Shown: positions 54,371 to 63,935, counted from the stretch's first letter. The stretch is 64,000 bases of DNA from Phycisphaerales bacterium (GCA_020427635.1 JAGQOH010000008.1:1-64000), one strand, 5' to 3'. Made by a program: numbers and translations. The notes: a model not told the origin generated them from the sequence alone.

Positions 54371-56128
54371 TTAGAACCCCATTCCGCCCATGCCCGGCAT
54401 GCCGCCCATACCGCCCATTCCACCCATGCCCATACCGCCGCCCATGCCGCCACCGTGGTCGTGCCCGGCGTGGTCGTCCTTGGCCTTGGGCTTCTCGGTG
54501 ATCAGGCAATCCGCAGTCAGCAGCACCGTCGCAACGCTCGCCGCGTTCTGCAGCGCGCTGCGATCGACCTTCGCGGGCGTCAGCACGCCCATCTTGATCA
54601 GGTCGCCATACTCCAGCGTCAGCGCGTTGAAGCCAAACCCCGCGCCAACCTTCGCATCGCCCTCGCGCACCTTCGCAACAACGACGCGCCCCTTGGCGCC
54701 TGCGTTGTCCGCGATCGTCTGCGTGGGCACCGTCATCGCGCGACGCACCACCTCGATCCCCGCGGCAAAGTCATACGCCACTTGGCCGACATCTTCGCTC
54801 GTCACTTCCGTCGCCTTGCCAAAGACGCTCTTCCACTGCGTGTTCTTCTCGATCGCATCGATCGCGCGGACGAAGCTCACGCCGCCGCCCGGCACGATGC
54901 CCTCCGCAATCGCCGCCCGCGTCGCGTGCAACGCATCTTCAACGCGCGCCTTCTTTTCCTTGAGTTCCGCTTCGGATGACGCGCCGACATTCACCTGCGC
55001 CACGCCGCCCGCAAGCTTCGCAAGACGCTCTTGCAGCTTCTCGCGGTCGTAGTCGCTCGTCGCGGCTTCGATTTCCTTGCGAATCTGCGCCACGCGCCCC
55101 TGAATGTCCTTCGTCGAGCCCGCGCCTTCCAAGATCAGCGTGTTCTCGTTCGTGATTTCGATCTTCTTCGCAAGCCCCAGATCGCTGAGAGGCACCTGAT
55201 CCAGCTCAGTACCCAGATCCTTCATCACCGCCTTGCCACCGGTCAGCACCGCAATGTCCTGCAGCATCGCCTTGCGCCGATCGCCATACCCCGGCGCCTT
55301 CACCGCGGCCACCTGCAGCGTGCCGCGCAGCTTATTGATCACCAGTGTGCTCAGCGCCTCGCCCGTGATGTCCTCTGCAATGATCAGCAGCGGCTTCTTG
55401 GCGTTCATCGCCTTCTCAAGCAGCGGAATCAGCTTCGTGACATTGTCGATCTTGTCTTCATGCACGAGCACGAGGCACTTCTCAAGTTCGACCTTCATTG
55501 TGTCCGGATTCGTCACGAAGTTCGGGCTCAGGAAGCCGCGATCAAACTGCATGCCTTCGACGACTTCGATGTCTGTTTCGAGGCCCTTGCCCTCTTCGAC
55601 GGTGATGACGCCGTCCTTGCCGACCTTGTCGAACGCGTCCGCGAGAATCTTGCCAATCTCAGGATCATTGTTCGCGGAGATGGTCGCGACGTTCTTGATG
55701 TCATCCTTGCCCTTGATCGGCTGCGCGAACTTCTCGATGTCCTTCGACACCAGCTCGACACCCTTCTTCATGCCGCGCACGAGCTGGTTCGCCTCGACGC
55801 CCGCCGCGATATAGCGCAGCCCCTCAGTGAACAGCGCCTCGGCGAGCACCGTCGCAGTCGTCGTGCCATCGCCCGCATCGTCCGACGTCTTGCTCGCCGC
55901 TTCCTTCACAAGCATCACGCCAAGGTTTTGCGTCTTGTCGCGCAGCTCGATTTCCTCCGCGACCGTAACACCATCCTTGGTGACGGTGGGCCCGCCCCAG
56001 CTCTTGTCGATCACGCCATTCCGCCCGCGCGGACCAAGGGTCGCCTTCACCGCTTTGGCCAGCTTCTCAACCCCCGCATGCAGGGCGGCACGTGCGTCGG
56101 ACTCGAACGTCAGCTCTTTGACAGCCAT
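54371..56128 (-). CDS. groL2: GroEL chaperonin, copy 2, with His- and Met-rich tail
   Basis: 585 residues. All chaperonin motifs are present: TLGPRGRNGVI, KDGVTVAEEI, DAGDGTTTATVLAEALF and PGGGVSFVRAI. The tail KDDHAGHDHGGGMGGGMGMG continues in GGM repeats to the end; the histidine stretch could bind metal. Compared with copy 1 it is about 48 residues longer and diverged in sequence. No CIRCE element is seen upstream. Confidence 0.96.
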   Translation of the reverse strand: MAVKELTFESDARAALHAGVEKLAKAVKATLGPRGRNGVIDKSWGGPTVTKDGVTVAEEIELRDKTQNLGVMLVKEAASKTSDDAGDGTTTATVLAEALFTEGLRYIAAGVEANQLVRGMKKGVELVSKDIEKFAQPIKGKDDIKNVATISANNDPEIGKILADAFDKVGKDGVITVEEGKGLETDIEVVEGMQFDRGFLSPNFVTNPDTMKVELEKCLVLVHEDKIDNVTKLIPLLEKAMNAKKPLLIIAEDITGEALSTLVINKLRGTLQVAAVKAPGYGDRRKAMLQDIAVLTGGKAVMKDLGTELDQVPLSDLGLAKKIEITNENTLILEGAGSTKDIQGRVAQIRKEIEAATSDYDREKLQERLAKLAGGVAQVNVGASSEAELKEKKARVEDALHATRAAIAEGIVPGGGVSFVRAIDAIEKNTQWKSVFGKATEVTSEDVGQVAYDFAAGIEVVRRAMTVPTQTIADNAGAKGRVVVAKVREGDAKVGAGFGFNALTLEYGDLIKMGVLTPAKVDRSALQNAASVATVLLTADCLITEKPKAKDDHAGHDHGGGMGGGMGMGGMGGMGGMPGMGGMGF

Positions 56129-56403
56129 GGGCTTCCTTCTCCATCTATCTCAGCAAGGGTCCTACTTGATCCGGCCCGCCGCGGCCCATCTGGACCGTCC
56201 GCGCGGCCCATACCTTCAGGCAACGGGTGTGCCAGGGGGTGTCCTGGCCTAAGTATCTATTTTCAATGCGTTTATGGCCCGAGCCGGACGACCTCCGACG
56301 CGCCAATTCTGACACGCCGGGGCTCCGGAGCTCCTTTGCCCTGCCACTGTGGCAGAAGCCGGACGCGGGCGACGAGTGCCGCCGACGGCGCAGCGGTTTC
56401 CCC

Positions 56404-57447
56404 TCACCCTCCGTTGCGTCGTCGCTCCGCCGCGTCGTCGCTTCCGCTCCCGCCCAAGACCTCCCGCAGGCTCGGGCTTGGCATCACCAAGGCTGCCCCG
56501 ATGCGCCAGGAATCGACCACCGCACTCGCCAGCCCCAAGGTCAAGAGCAAGCCGGACATGGCGATCAGCACGACGCCCAACTGCCCCAAGAGATCGCCCG
56601 TCGCAGTCTGCCAGTTCGCCGCGACGACGCGCAGCCCATCGCCCGCCATGCCGACCAGCGTGACCGTGATCATCGCGAGGATGGTCTGTCGATCAACGCG
56701 CCCTGTGCGCAACGCGAGACAGCGCTTCACCAGTTCGCGCGCCGTCGGCCGCACGCCCATGAGCACCACAAGCACGCCTGCCAACATAAGCAGGCGCATG
56801 AGGATGCGATCCGTATTGAGTGTGCTCGCGCTGTAGGGTGCCGCTCGCCCCACTTCTGCGCGCAGCACGCCCACATATCCCATCAGCACCAGTGCATACC
56901 CCAAGACGCCGCCAATCGCTGCCAGCGTCTTCCCCTTCGCCATCCCATGAATGGGGCGCACAAAGGCCAGTGATCCCAGGGCGCTCGCGACAAGTCCCCA
57001 AAATGCGACGCGCGTCCACACTGCCCCGCTCTGCGCGCCACCCGGACCCGCTGCCACCTCTTCAATCCGCATGATCCAGATCGCCAGCGCCGCGACGAGA
57101 GCCCCTGCCGCCCACAAGCGCATCAGCACGCTCACCAATCGAGGTTGCATCACCGCACGAAAGACCTCGGCGCGCGGATCGACCCGGTACAAGATCGTCG
57201 CGCGCACCATCGTCCCGCACTCTGGGCAAACACCTCGAATCGAAATGCCCTTCAGGTCATACCGGCAGGTCACGCAGGGCAGCGACCCCGAAAGCGAGAG
57301 CCCCAGACGTTCCTCAGTCTCAAACGGCAAGTCGCTCAAAGGGCCGCGGGAGCCGAGATGAGGCGATGGCCCAGCCCCTGCATTTGCTCGCAAAGGTCCA
57401 TTCTCGCCCGAATCGATGGATCGCGAATCATCCATGGCCCGTATCAA
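56404..57447 (-). CDS. Multi-span membrane protein with N-terminal zinc ribbon
   Basis: 347 residues; an ATG at 57435 is an alternative start. A polar N-terminus (about 1-50) is followed by PCVTCRYDLKGISIRGVCPECG, then about seven membrane segments with no transport motif recognised. The ribbon matches the CPxCxYDLxG pattern of other planctomycete membrane proteins, such as the one at 48442-48762. The function is unknown. Confidence 0.78.
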   Translation of the reverse strand: MIRAMDDSRSIDSGENGPLRANAGAGPSPHLGSRGPLSDLPFETEERLGLSLSGSLPCVTCRYDLKGISIRGVCPECGTMVRATILYRVDPRAEVFRAVMQPRLVSVLMRLWAAGALVAALAIWIMRIEEVAAGPGGAQSGAVWTRVAFWGLVASALGSLAFVRPIHGMAKGKTLAAIGGVLGYALVLMGYVGVLRAEVGRAAPYSASTLNTDRILMRLLMLAGVLVVLMGVRPTARELVKRCLALRTGRVDRQTILAMITVTLVGMAGDGLRVVAANWQTATGDLLGQLGVVLIAMSGLLLTLGLASAVVDSWRIGAALVMPSPSLREVLGGSGSDDAAERRRNGG

Positions 57448-57512
57448 GCATGAAGTGTACTCCGCAGGCTAGGATGAGCCCGACGCGCCACTTCCTTTGC
57501 ACAGCAGGCGAC

Positions 57513-58526
57513 ATGACGACACGCCAGACCGAAGCACAACCCGCCCCCACTGTCTCGCAGACCCTCGCGTCCGCCGCAGAGGCCATCGACCGCCTGCGCG
57601 AAAACATCGCGCGCGTCTTCATTGGTAACCCCCAGGCTATCGATCGCCTGGTCGCGTGCCTCCTGGCGCGCGGGCACGTGCTCATCGAGGATGTACCGGG
57701 CGTGGGTAAAACCGTCCTCGCGACAGCCCTCGCGCGGAGCGTCGACTGCTCCTTCTCGCGCATCCAGCTCACCCCAGACATGCTGCCAGGCGACATCCTT
57801 GGCGTGAGCGTGCTGACCCGGCGCTCGGGCGAGAATGGCGCACACGGCGCCCCAAGCTTCGAGTTCAAACCGGGCCCGATCTTCGCGAACATCGTCCTTG
57901 CGGACGAAATCAACCGCACGACCCCGCGCACGCAGTCGGCCTTGCTCGAATCCATGCAGGAAGCCACGGTCTCCGTCGATGGACGCATGCACGTGCTCGA
58001 ACAGCCCTTCATGGTCATCGCCACGCAGAATCCCTACGAGTACGAAGGCACATACCTGCTGCCCGAAAACCAGCTCGACCGCTTCCTCATGCGCGTCACC
58101 GTTGGCTATCCATCCCCCGAAGATGAAGCCCGTGTGCTCACGCTGCGCCCCGCCCAACAGGCGCTGCAGCAATTGCAAGCCGTTATGGACCGTGACACGG
58201 TGCTCGCCCTGCAAAACGCCACCGACGCGGTGCGCCTCGACGAGTCACTCATTCGTTACATCATCGCCATCGCCGCCGCCACGCGCAAGCACGCCGAACT
58301 GCACGTGGGCCTCTCCACCCGCGGCACCCTGGCCCTCGCACAAGCCGCTCGCGCCACCGCAGTCCTGCAAGGGCGCGACTACGTCATCCCGGATGACATT
58401 TACACCTGCGTTGTGCCCGTCGTGGGCCACCGAGTCGTTTCCAGTGCCTTCCTGCAATCGGGCGACACGACCAGCGGCGCGCAGATTGTCGAGCATGTGC
58501 TCAATACGGTGCCGAGCCCGGACTAG
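57513..58526 (+). CDS. MoxR-family AAA ATPase
   Basis: 337 residues from 57513; the open frame upstream is rejected because it has no ribosome site and overlaps the divergent gene region. Walker A is EDVPGVGKTVLATAL, Walker B LADEINRTTP, sensor 1 ATQNPYEYEGTYLLPE, and QLDRFLMRV follows. MoxR ATPases act as chaperones for metal insertion or complex assembly, often with VWA proteins, which are absent here. Confidence 0.92.
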   Translation: MTTRQTEAQPAPTVSQTLASAAEAIDRLRENIARVFIGNPQAIDRLVACLLARGHVLIEDVPGVGKTVLATALARSVDCSFSRIQLTPDMLPGDILGVSVLTRRSGENGAHGAPSFEFKPGPIFANIVLADEINRTTPRTQSALLESMQEATVSVDGRMHVLEQPFMVIATQNPYEYEGTYLLPENQLDRFLMRVTVGYPSPEDEARVLTLRPAQQALQQLQAVMDRDTVLALQNATDAVRLDESLIRYIIAIAAATRKHAELHVGLSTRGTLALAQAARATAVLQGRDYVIPDDIYTCVVPVVGHRVVSSAFLQSGDTTSGAQIVEHVLNTVPSPD

Positions 58527-58536
58527 GCTCTGGTGG

Positions 58537-58555
58537 GACAGGCATCTCGCCTGTC
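58537..58555. repeat. GACAGGC hairpin between moxR and the ClpP-like gene
   Basis: GACAGGC (58537-58543) pairs with GCCTGTC (58549-58555) over a 5-nt loop. It sits between two convergent genes and may help end both transcripts, although there is no long T-run. The phrase GGTGGGACAGGCATCTCGCC looks like a dispersed repeat type. Confidence 0.55.
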
Positions 58556-59831
58556 AGCGCGTTTCAACTTCCTTCAGCGCTTTCGCCACCGCCATATCCC
58601 ACTCATCGAGAATCTCGTCCGTGATCCCCCGCTCCACCCGGCAGTGGAACTCGATGTAGTCAAGCTCCTTCATCATCTGGCGAATCGTCTTGAGGCTATT
58701 CCCGATCCCGCGCAACTTCATGCGATAAGAGGCATAGCTCTTCGAGTCCTGAATTGCTTCGATTGTTGCTTCAACATTCTTCACCTGCCGATCGATGCTC
58801 GCAAGATTGCGATTCTGCAGCCGCTCGACCGTCTCTGCGATCTTCTCACCGTCGACCGCTTCATAACCCGGATTCTCCAAGTCAAGCTGGCGCAGCACAT
58901 CGCGGAACGTATCCGCCGTACCGCTCACCGCGCCATAATTGACCAGCTCTTCCTGCGTCGCACCGAGCACCGTCTGGTTGCTGTCAATGCGCACGATCTT
59001 CGCCTCAGGACCCAAGTCCTTGGGCTCGCTCTTGTACAACGTCCAAGGCCTCGTCGACGCATCCGCCCACAACTCCGCTTCCATGATCATCAAGGGATCA
59101 ACCAGGATCGACGGGTGCTTCGCCTCTTCCACGCGCTGCCGCCACATCGCCGCTTCTGCCGCCGCAAATTTCTGCTCGACCGCATCGTGCCCACCCTCAT
59201 CATTTGCACGAATCACGACCGCCGCGCCAAAATGAGTTTGCGGCCCCACATAGAAGTAGTCTGTCGCCAGACACACGAGCGCCGCCGCCGAAAAACAATC
59301 ACCATTCACATAGAACACGATCTTGATGTCGTCGCGATTGTCTTTGATGACATCATAGATCTGGTGCAGCCCGAACAGATAGCCACCGGGCGATTCCAGC
59401 TCGAAGATGATCGCCTCCGCCCCGTGCTTGATCGCATCGTCGATCGCCTCGCGAAACAGATTCGCCGTCACTTCCTTGCCAAACACACCCTTCGTCGGCA
59501 CGCGCACATAGCCGCCCTTCGCTTCTTCCTTCTGCTCCGGCGCCTTCGCCTCCTGCTTGGGTGCAGCGCCCGCCGGTGGCGCGTGGCGCTCCAGCTCCAC
59601 GATGTCATACGAAGAAAACGTCTGCTTCTGTCGAATGCTGCCGTACCGGATCTCGATGGTGATTTCCTGGGTGGTCTCCTCGATCACCTCGCCCGTGACC
59701 TCGCGCCCGTCGCGCAATGTGATCGTCACCCAGTCGCCCGGCTCGCGCATCGCATGGGCCGCGGGCGTAACACACCACACCAAACTCATGAGCATTGCCG
59801 CCGCCAACCCGACCCACCAGCGCACCTGCAT
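58554..59831 (-). CDS. ClpP-like serine protease of the NfeD/SDH type, secreted
   Basis: 425 residues. GGAGG lies 7 nt upstream of the ATG at 59831 (a second ATG is one codon earlier). A signal peptide (about 1-30) is followed by a short beta domain with VTITLRDGREVTGEVIEE and a Pro/Glu linker. The ClpP/crotonase core has AIIFELESPGGYLFGLHQIY and GDCFSAAALVCLATDYFYVG with the likely catalytic serine, then PQTHFGAAVVI. The C-terminal 130 residues are helical. It lacks the membrane part and OB fold of full NfeD. Confidence 0.8.
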   Translation of the reverse strand: MQVRWWVGLAAAMLMSLVWCVTPAAHAMREPGDWVTITLRDGREVTGEVIEETTQEITIEIRYGSIRQKQTFSSYDIVELERHAPPAGAAPKQEAKAPEQKEEAKGGYVRVPTKGVFGKEVTANLFREAIDDAIKHGAEAIIFELESPGGYLFGLHQIYDVIKDNRDDIKIVFYVNGDCFSAAALVCLATDYFYVGPQTHFGAAVVIRANDEGGHDAVEQKFAAAEAAMWRQRVEEAKHPSILVDPLMIMEAELWADASTRPWTLYKSEPKDLGPEAKIVRIDSNQTVLGATQEELVNYGAVSGTADTFRDVLRQLDLENPGYEAVDGEKIAETVERLQNRNLASIDRQVKNVEATIEAIQDSKSYASYRMKLRGIGNSLKTIRQMMKELDYIEFHCRVERGITDEILDEWDMAVAKALKEVETR

Positions 59832-59929
59832 CATCGATCCTCCACCTGGAACTCGGTAAATCATACCGCGACCCCGCCGATCCTTCCTTAGAATCATGCG
59901 GAATCCCACTGCACCAGGAGCACCGCCAT

Positions 59930-60133
59930 ATGCCACGCCTCGTCCGCCACGAAGCCACTGCCCCGATCAAGATCGAGCCGCAGGACAAGCCCGTCTTCAT
60001 CTGCGCCTGCGGCCTCTCGCAGGAACTCCCCTTCTGCGACGGCGCACACAAGGGCTGCAAAGCAGAAGACCCCAAGAAACTCTATGTCTATGACAAGAAG
60101 CGCAAAAGGATCGTGGAAGAGCGGGAAGACTGA
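59930..60133 (+). CDS. CDGSH iron-sulfur domain protein
   Basis: 67 residues, with AGGAG 9 nt upstream. The binding motif CACGLSQELPFCDGAH gives three cysteines and one histidine for a 2Fe-2S cluster, followed by KKLYVYDKKRKRIVEE. It probably carries electrons or clusters. It is divergent from the ClpP-like gene. Confidence 0.92.
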   Translation: MPRLVRHEATAPIKIEPQDKPVFICACGLSQELPFCDGAHKGCKAEDPKKLYVYDKKRKRIVEERED

Positions 60134-60193
60134 TGCCTGATGCCTGGTGCCTAGTGCCTAGTGCCTAGTGCCTAGTGCCCAGTCCCCTGTGCC
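60134..60193. repeat. Heptanucleotide repeat, copy C (longest)
   Basis: Eight and a half 7-bp units: TGCCTGA, TGCCTGG, four TGCCTAG, TGCCCAG, TCCCCTG and TGCC. It begins at the CDGSH stop and runs into the 3' end of hpt, whose TAG stop (60172-60174) is supplied by a repeat unit. It ends TGCCTTCTCC, as the other copies do. Confidence 0.85.
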
Positions 60194-60753
60194 TTCTCCG
60201 ACAAACTCACAATGTCCGGCACATTCCGGTAGAACCCGTCGAAGTCCAGCCCATACCCCACAACAAACTCATCGGGAATGTCAAAGCCGACATGCTCCGC
60301 CGTGATATCCGCCTCGCGCCGCTCGGGCTTGTTGAGCAGCACGCATGAGCGCACGCTCGCCGGCCCCTGCTCCACCACAAGGTCGCGCACCAGCTTCAGC
60401 GTGCGCCCCGTGTCGAGAATGTCATCAATCAGCACCACGTGCCGCCCGCCCAAATCCTTGGGCAGCGCGCCGCGCAACGATGCCCCCTTGCTCTCGGTCG
60501 ACTGCCCGGGATAACTGCTCACAGTCACCAGGCGAATCGACAGCTTCAACGGCATCTCGCGAATCAGGTCCGCCGTGAACACCATCGCCCCGGTCATGAT
60601 CGGCATCATCACGATGCGATCCGGATGCGACAGCGCATCATGCCCCTCGCGTTCCAGAGCCGACGCGAGGTCATCCGACAGGGCCTGGCCCATCTGATGC
60701 ACCCGCGCACGAATGCGCTCCCGGTCAATCAACACTGTGCCGCCATGGTCCAT
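60172..60753 (-). CDS. hpt: Hypoxanthine phosphoribosyltransferase
   Basis: 193 residues from 60753. The PRPP loop is VVLIDDILDTGRT, with PIMTGAMVF and ADITAEHVGFDIPDEFVVGYGLDFD. It salvages hypoxanthine or guanine to IMP or GMP. The last six residues (AQGTGH) are encoded by the repeat array. There is no strong ribosome site. Confidence 0.93.
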   Translation of the reverse strand: MDHGGTVLIDRERIRARVHQMGQALSDDLASALEREGHDALSHPDRIVMMPIMTGAMVFTADLIREMPLKLSIRLVTVSSYPGQSTESKGASLRGALPKDLGGRHVVLIDDILDTGRTLKLVRDLVVEQGPASVRSCVLLNKPERREADITAEHVGFDIPDEFVVGYGLDFDGFYRNVPDIVSLSEKAQGTGH

Positions 60754-60860
60754 CCGCACACCATACCCGCCCAATGCAGGGGCCCGCGATGCCACCGCAT
60801 GGACTCGATTCGCCTCCGGTTCGACTGATCGCCCGCCCACCGAGGACCGATAGCTACCCT

Positions 60861-62324
60861 ATGAACACCATGCTCAACCTCGATATCGCCAATTGCCTGT
60901 CGTCTCGCGTCGGTTCACACGGCCTGCCCGACGACGCCATCCGCCCCGACTCCGCCAACGGCAAACGCGCCGCCGACCTCACCAAGAAGCTGGCGCAAAC
61001 CCGCGGCACCGGCTGGGAACGCTGGCGCGAACTGCCCGTCAACCCCCTGCGCACAGATCACGTCAAGCCCATCCAGAAGTGGGTCGCAGCCCACAAGGGC
61101 AAGTTCGACAACATGATCGTGCTCGGCATTGGCGGCAGCGCCCTGGGCAACATCGCTCTGCAGTCGGCCCTCAACACCCACACATGGAACCTCCTGCCCA
61201 AGGACAAGCGCAACGGCTGCCCGCGCATGTTCGTCGTCGACAACGTCGACCCGGTCTACTTCGGCGCCGTACTCCAGTTCGTCCTCGCCGACGATCCGAC
61301 GCTCGAGCGCACGCTGTTCAACGTCGTCTCCAAGAGTGGCGAGACCGCCGAGACCGCCGCCCAGTTCATGACCATCCGCCAGTTGCTCATCGACCGCCTG
61401 GGTGAAAAGGACCACGCGAAGCACATCGTCGCCATCACCGATCCCGCCAAGGGCACGATGCGGAAGATCTGCGACGCCAACGGCTACACCACCTTCCCCG
61501 TCCCCGATGGCGTGGGCGGACGCTTCAGCGTCCTCTCACCCGTGGGCCTCTTCTCCGCAGCGATGTGCGGCATCGACATCGAAGCGCTCCTCGACGGCGC
61601 CGCCGAGATGGACGCAAAGTGCACGAACGAATCCATCGACAAGAACCCCGCGGCGTTGCTCGCCACAGTCTTGGTCGAACTCGGCGCCAAGGGCAAAGTC
61701 AATCACGTGATGATGCCCTACGCCAATCAGCTCTACCTCATGGCCGATTGGTTCCGCCAGCTCTGGGCCGAGTCGCTTGGCAAGCAACACTCCGCCGATG
61801 GCAAGCGCGAAGTCTTCGCCGGCTTCACACCGATCAAGGCCCTCGGCACCACCGACCAGCATTCGCAAGTCCAGCTCTACCGCGAAGGTCCCAACGACAA
61901 GGTCTTTGGCTTCCTCGAAGTCGAAAACTTCTCCGACGGGCATGGCAACAACACCATCGACCTCGAAATCCCCAAGGGCCTCGGCGTCGATGCGCTCAGC
62001 TACCTCGAAGGCGCTTCCTTCCACACGCTGCTCAACGCCGAGAAGCGCGCCACCGAATACGCCTTCCTCGAATCGCAGCGCCCCAACTTCACCATCCGCT
62101 TCCCCAAAACCGACGCGCGCCACATTGGCCAGTTCATCGCGCTCTGGGAAATCGTCACCGCCTACGCCGGACTCATGCTGGGCATCGACGCCTACGATCA
62201 GCCCGCCGTCGAAACCGGCAAGCTCGCAACCTTTGGTCTCATGGGCCGCGAGGGCTACGGCGAGTGGAAGGACAAAGTGGAATCGGCCCTCGGGCAGTCC
62301 TGCCGCGAGCCCTGCTGCCACTGA
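60861..62324 (+). CDS. pgi: Glucose-6-phosphate isomerase
   Basis: 487 residues from 60861. The SIS sugar-phosphate domains have VLGIGGSALGN, VVSKSGETAETAAQF, GVGGRFSVLSPVG, and the catalytic glutamate/histidine regions GTTDQHSQVQLY near 330. It converts glucose-6-phosphate to fructose-6-phosphate. It belongs to the shorter bacterial class. Confidence 0.95.
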   Translation: MNTMLNLDIANCLSSRVGSHGLPDDAIRPDSANGKRAADLTKKLAQTRGTGWERWRELPVNPLRTDHVKPIQKWVAAHKGKFDNMIVLGIGGSALGNIALQSALNTHTWNLLPKDKRNGCPRMFVVDNVDPVYFGAVLQFVLADDPTLERTLFNVVSKSGETAETAAQFMTIRQLLIDRLGEKDHAKHIVAITDPAKGTMRKICDANGYTTFPVPDGVGGRFSVLSPVGLFSAAMCGIDIEALLDGAAEMDAKCTNESIDKNPAALLATVLVELGAKGKVNHVMMPYANQLYLMADWFRQLWAESLGKQHSADGKREVFAGFTPIKALGTTDQHSQVQLYREGPNDKVFGFLEVENFSDGHGNNTIDLEIPKGLGVDALSYLEGASFHTLLNAEKRATEYAFLESQRPNFTIRFPKTDARHIGQFIALWEIVTAYAGLMLGIDAYDQPAVETGKLATFGLMGREGYGEWKDKVESALGQSCREPCCH

Positions 62325-62347
62325 GCAGCGCATATGCTTGAACCATC

Positions 62348-62833
62348 GTGACTGACGCTGCAGACAACAAGCCATTGCACGAGCAGCACATCTCCATGCC
62401 CCCGCATGCCATCGATGCTGCGCGCCGAATGCAGGCCCAGCGCGAGCAGCAACCTCCAGGCATGACAAGGACGCCCGGCCACCCGGCGCAACAGCAACCG
62501 GCGCCGCGCCAACCCAACCCCGAGCGCACAGTCCCGTTGCAGGTCCTCGACGACCCCGACCCGGACATGCCCGCATCGCGTCAGCCGCGCTTCATCCTCA
62601 TTATCCCGGGCATCATCCTGCTGCTCTTCGCCGCATCAACCGACGCCCTTGCCAACACATTCCACTCCGTGCCAATGGCCATCCTCGCCGGCGCAGCAGC
62701 CATGCTCGGCGCATTCGCCTGCTTCGCGCTGCTCGGCATGTGGTCACGCACCCGCGAAGGCCAGGTCATCGGCGCACTCGCCGCCGGCGCCTGCGTCCTG
62801 CTCTATGGCGTCGCCGTGCTGCGGCTGATCTAG
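62348..62833 (+). CDS. Small membrane protein with Pro/Gln-rich N-terminus
   Basis: 161 residues from a GTG at 62348, 23 nt after pgi. About 1-80 is polar and rich in Pro, Gln and His, then three hydrophobic segments (about 82-98, 106-128 and 138-158) follow. No family recognised. The end overlaps the PEP-CTERM-like gene by 4 nt. Confidence 0.6.
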   Translation: MTDAADNKPLHEQHISMPPHAIDAARRMQAQREQQPPGMTRTPGHPAQQQPAPRQPNPERTVPLQVLDDPDPDMPASRQPRFILIIPGIILLLFAASTDALANTFHSVPMAILAGAAAMLGAFACFALLGMWSRTREGQVIGALAAGACVLLYGVAVLRLI

Positions 62834-63792
62834 CGACGACGACGACGACGCACCGCGATTGGCGATGCAACACCAAGCAGTGCAATCGCACCTGGCGCCG
62901 GAATCTCCGTCGTCACAAGCACGTTGTCGATGAGCCCGAATGTGAACTGCGGCGCAGGCGATACCGACGTGAAGATATCTCCGTAGTACAGCATGATGTT
63001 GCCGTCACGGGTTGCGCCGCTCGAGCCATCGCTGATGTCCGTCACATCGATGCGCGCAATCAAACGCTGATCACCATTCGGCTTGATGATCCCGATGTCG
63101 ACCATGTCGCCATACACCGTGAACTGCCAGGTCACCCACTGGAAAGCTGGTGAGCCATCAAAGCCTGCGATCGCCGGCTGGCCCGATCCCACGGGCGGCG
63201 CAACACCCGGCAAGAAGTTCGTGTAATAGGGATCGGCAGCGTTGCGAGAGCCTGCAACCATCGCGTCTTGCGTCAGGAAGAAGCTGTCTTTGAACGCGCG
63301 CCAGTCGCTGCCGGAACCACCATCACCGGTTGCGATCATCTGCACGCCGCTACCGATGCCCGCGGTCGCGCTGTCATAGCCGATGCCGCCGCCAAGAAAC
63401 TCGGTACTCCCGATCTGTCCACCGGTCACATCGAAGCTCATCCACGCATCAAAGCGCAGGCGATAGTCGCCCGAGAAGCTCTGGCCAATCGGAAAGAGGT
63501 TCATCTCAGCAGACTCTGCCGGCTCGCCCGTGTTGGCTTCGAGCTTCACGCCGCGGGTCGCCGCATCACCACCCCTGCTGTTCGGAGCCTCTGGAATCCC
63601 GATCGCGCCGTAGTTGAAGCCAAAGGTCGCAAGGACATCCGCGTTGGTGACGTTCATGCCCCACCCAGCGCTGCTATTCATTTGGTTGCGATAGAGTTCG
63701 CCGGCGTTCGCCAATGGAGCCGCGCACAGCGCCCCGGCACCAACGCAAACCAAGACCACTGAACAAATCCCGCGCGCAGGTGTACCGCTCAT
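62830..63792 (-). CDS. PEP-CTERM-like exported protein
   Basis: 320 residues from 63792, with GAGGAG 7 nt upstream. A signal peptide (about 1-30, ending ANAG) leads to a beta-rich domain with NSRGGDAATRGVKLEAN and AFQWVTWQFTVYGD. The end EIPAPGAIALLGVASPIAVR followed by an arginine run is the sorting signal, hydrophobic helix and basic tail of PEP-CTERM proteins. It is probably displayed on the cell surface after exosortase processing. The function is unknown. Confidence 0.78.
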   Translation of the reverse strand: MSGTPARGICSVVLVCVGAGALCAAPLANAGELYRNQMNSSAGWGMNVTNADVLATFGFNYGAIGIPEAPNSRGGDAATRGVKLEANTGEPAESAEMNLFPIGQSFSGDYRLRFDAWMSFDVTGGQIGSTEFLGGGIGYDSATAGIGSGVQMIATGDGGSGSDWRAFKDSFFLTQDAMVAGSRNAADPYYTNFLPGVAPPVGSGQPAIAGFDGSPAFQWVTWQFTVYGDMVDIGIIKPNGDQRLIARIDVTDISDGSSGATRDGNIMLYYGDIFTSVSPAPQFTFGLIDNVLVTTEIPAPGAIALLGVASPIAVRRRRRR

Positions 63793-63935
63793 CACATGCT
63801 CCTCAATCTGGGCAGTTTGACTCCCCACGCCCTGTGCGGCGTGCTGCTGGGAACATACTGCCAGGTTGGCCAAGGGCCAGTGCGACGCACGGAAAACAGC
63901 CAAACACAGCTTCAGGGCAACGCTCGGGCCCCACG

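Noticed and set aside
56129-56403. CIRCE element upstream of groEL2
   Set aside because: I looked for the TTAGCACTC-N9-GAGTGCTAA pattern here and upstream of groEL1, groES, grpE and dnaJ and found no match.
57366-57512. An extended N-terminus for the MoxR ATPase
   Set aside because: The extra 49 codons have no ribosome site, overlap the start of the divergent gene and do not resemble the family; 57513 is used.
53394-60193. Heptanucleotide repeats as a CRISPR array
   Set aside because: The units are 7 bp and directly tandem, with no spacers, and no cas genes are present. No CRISPR array is seen anywhere in the window.
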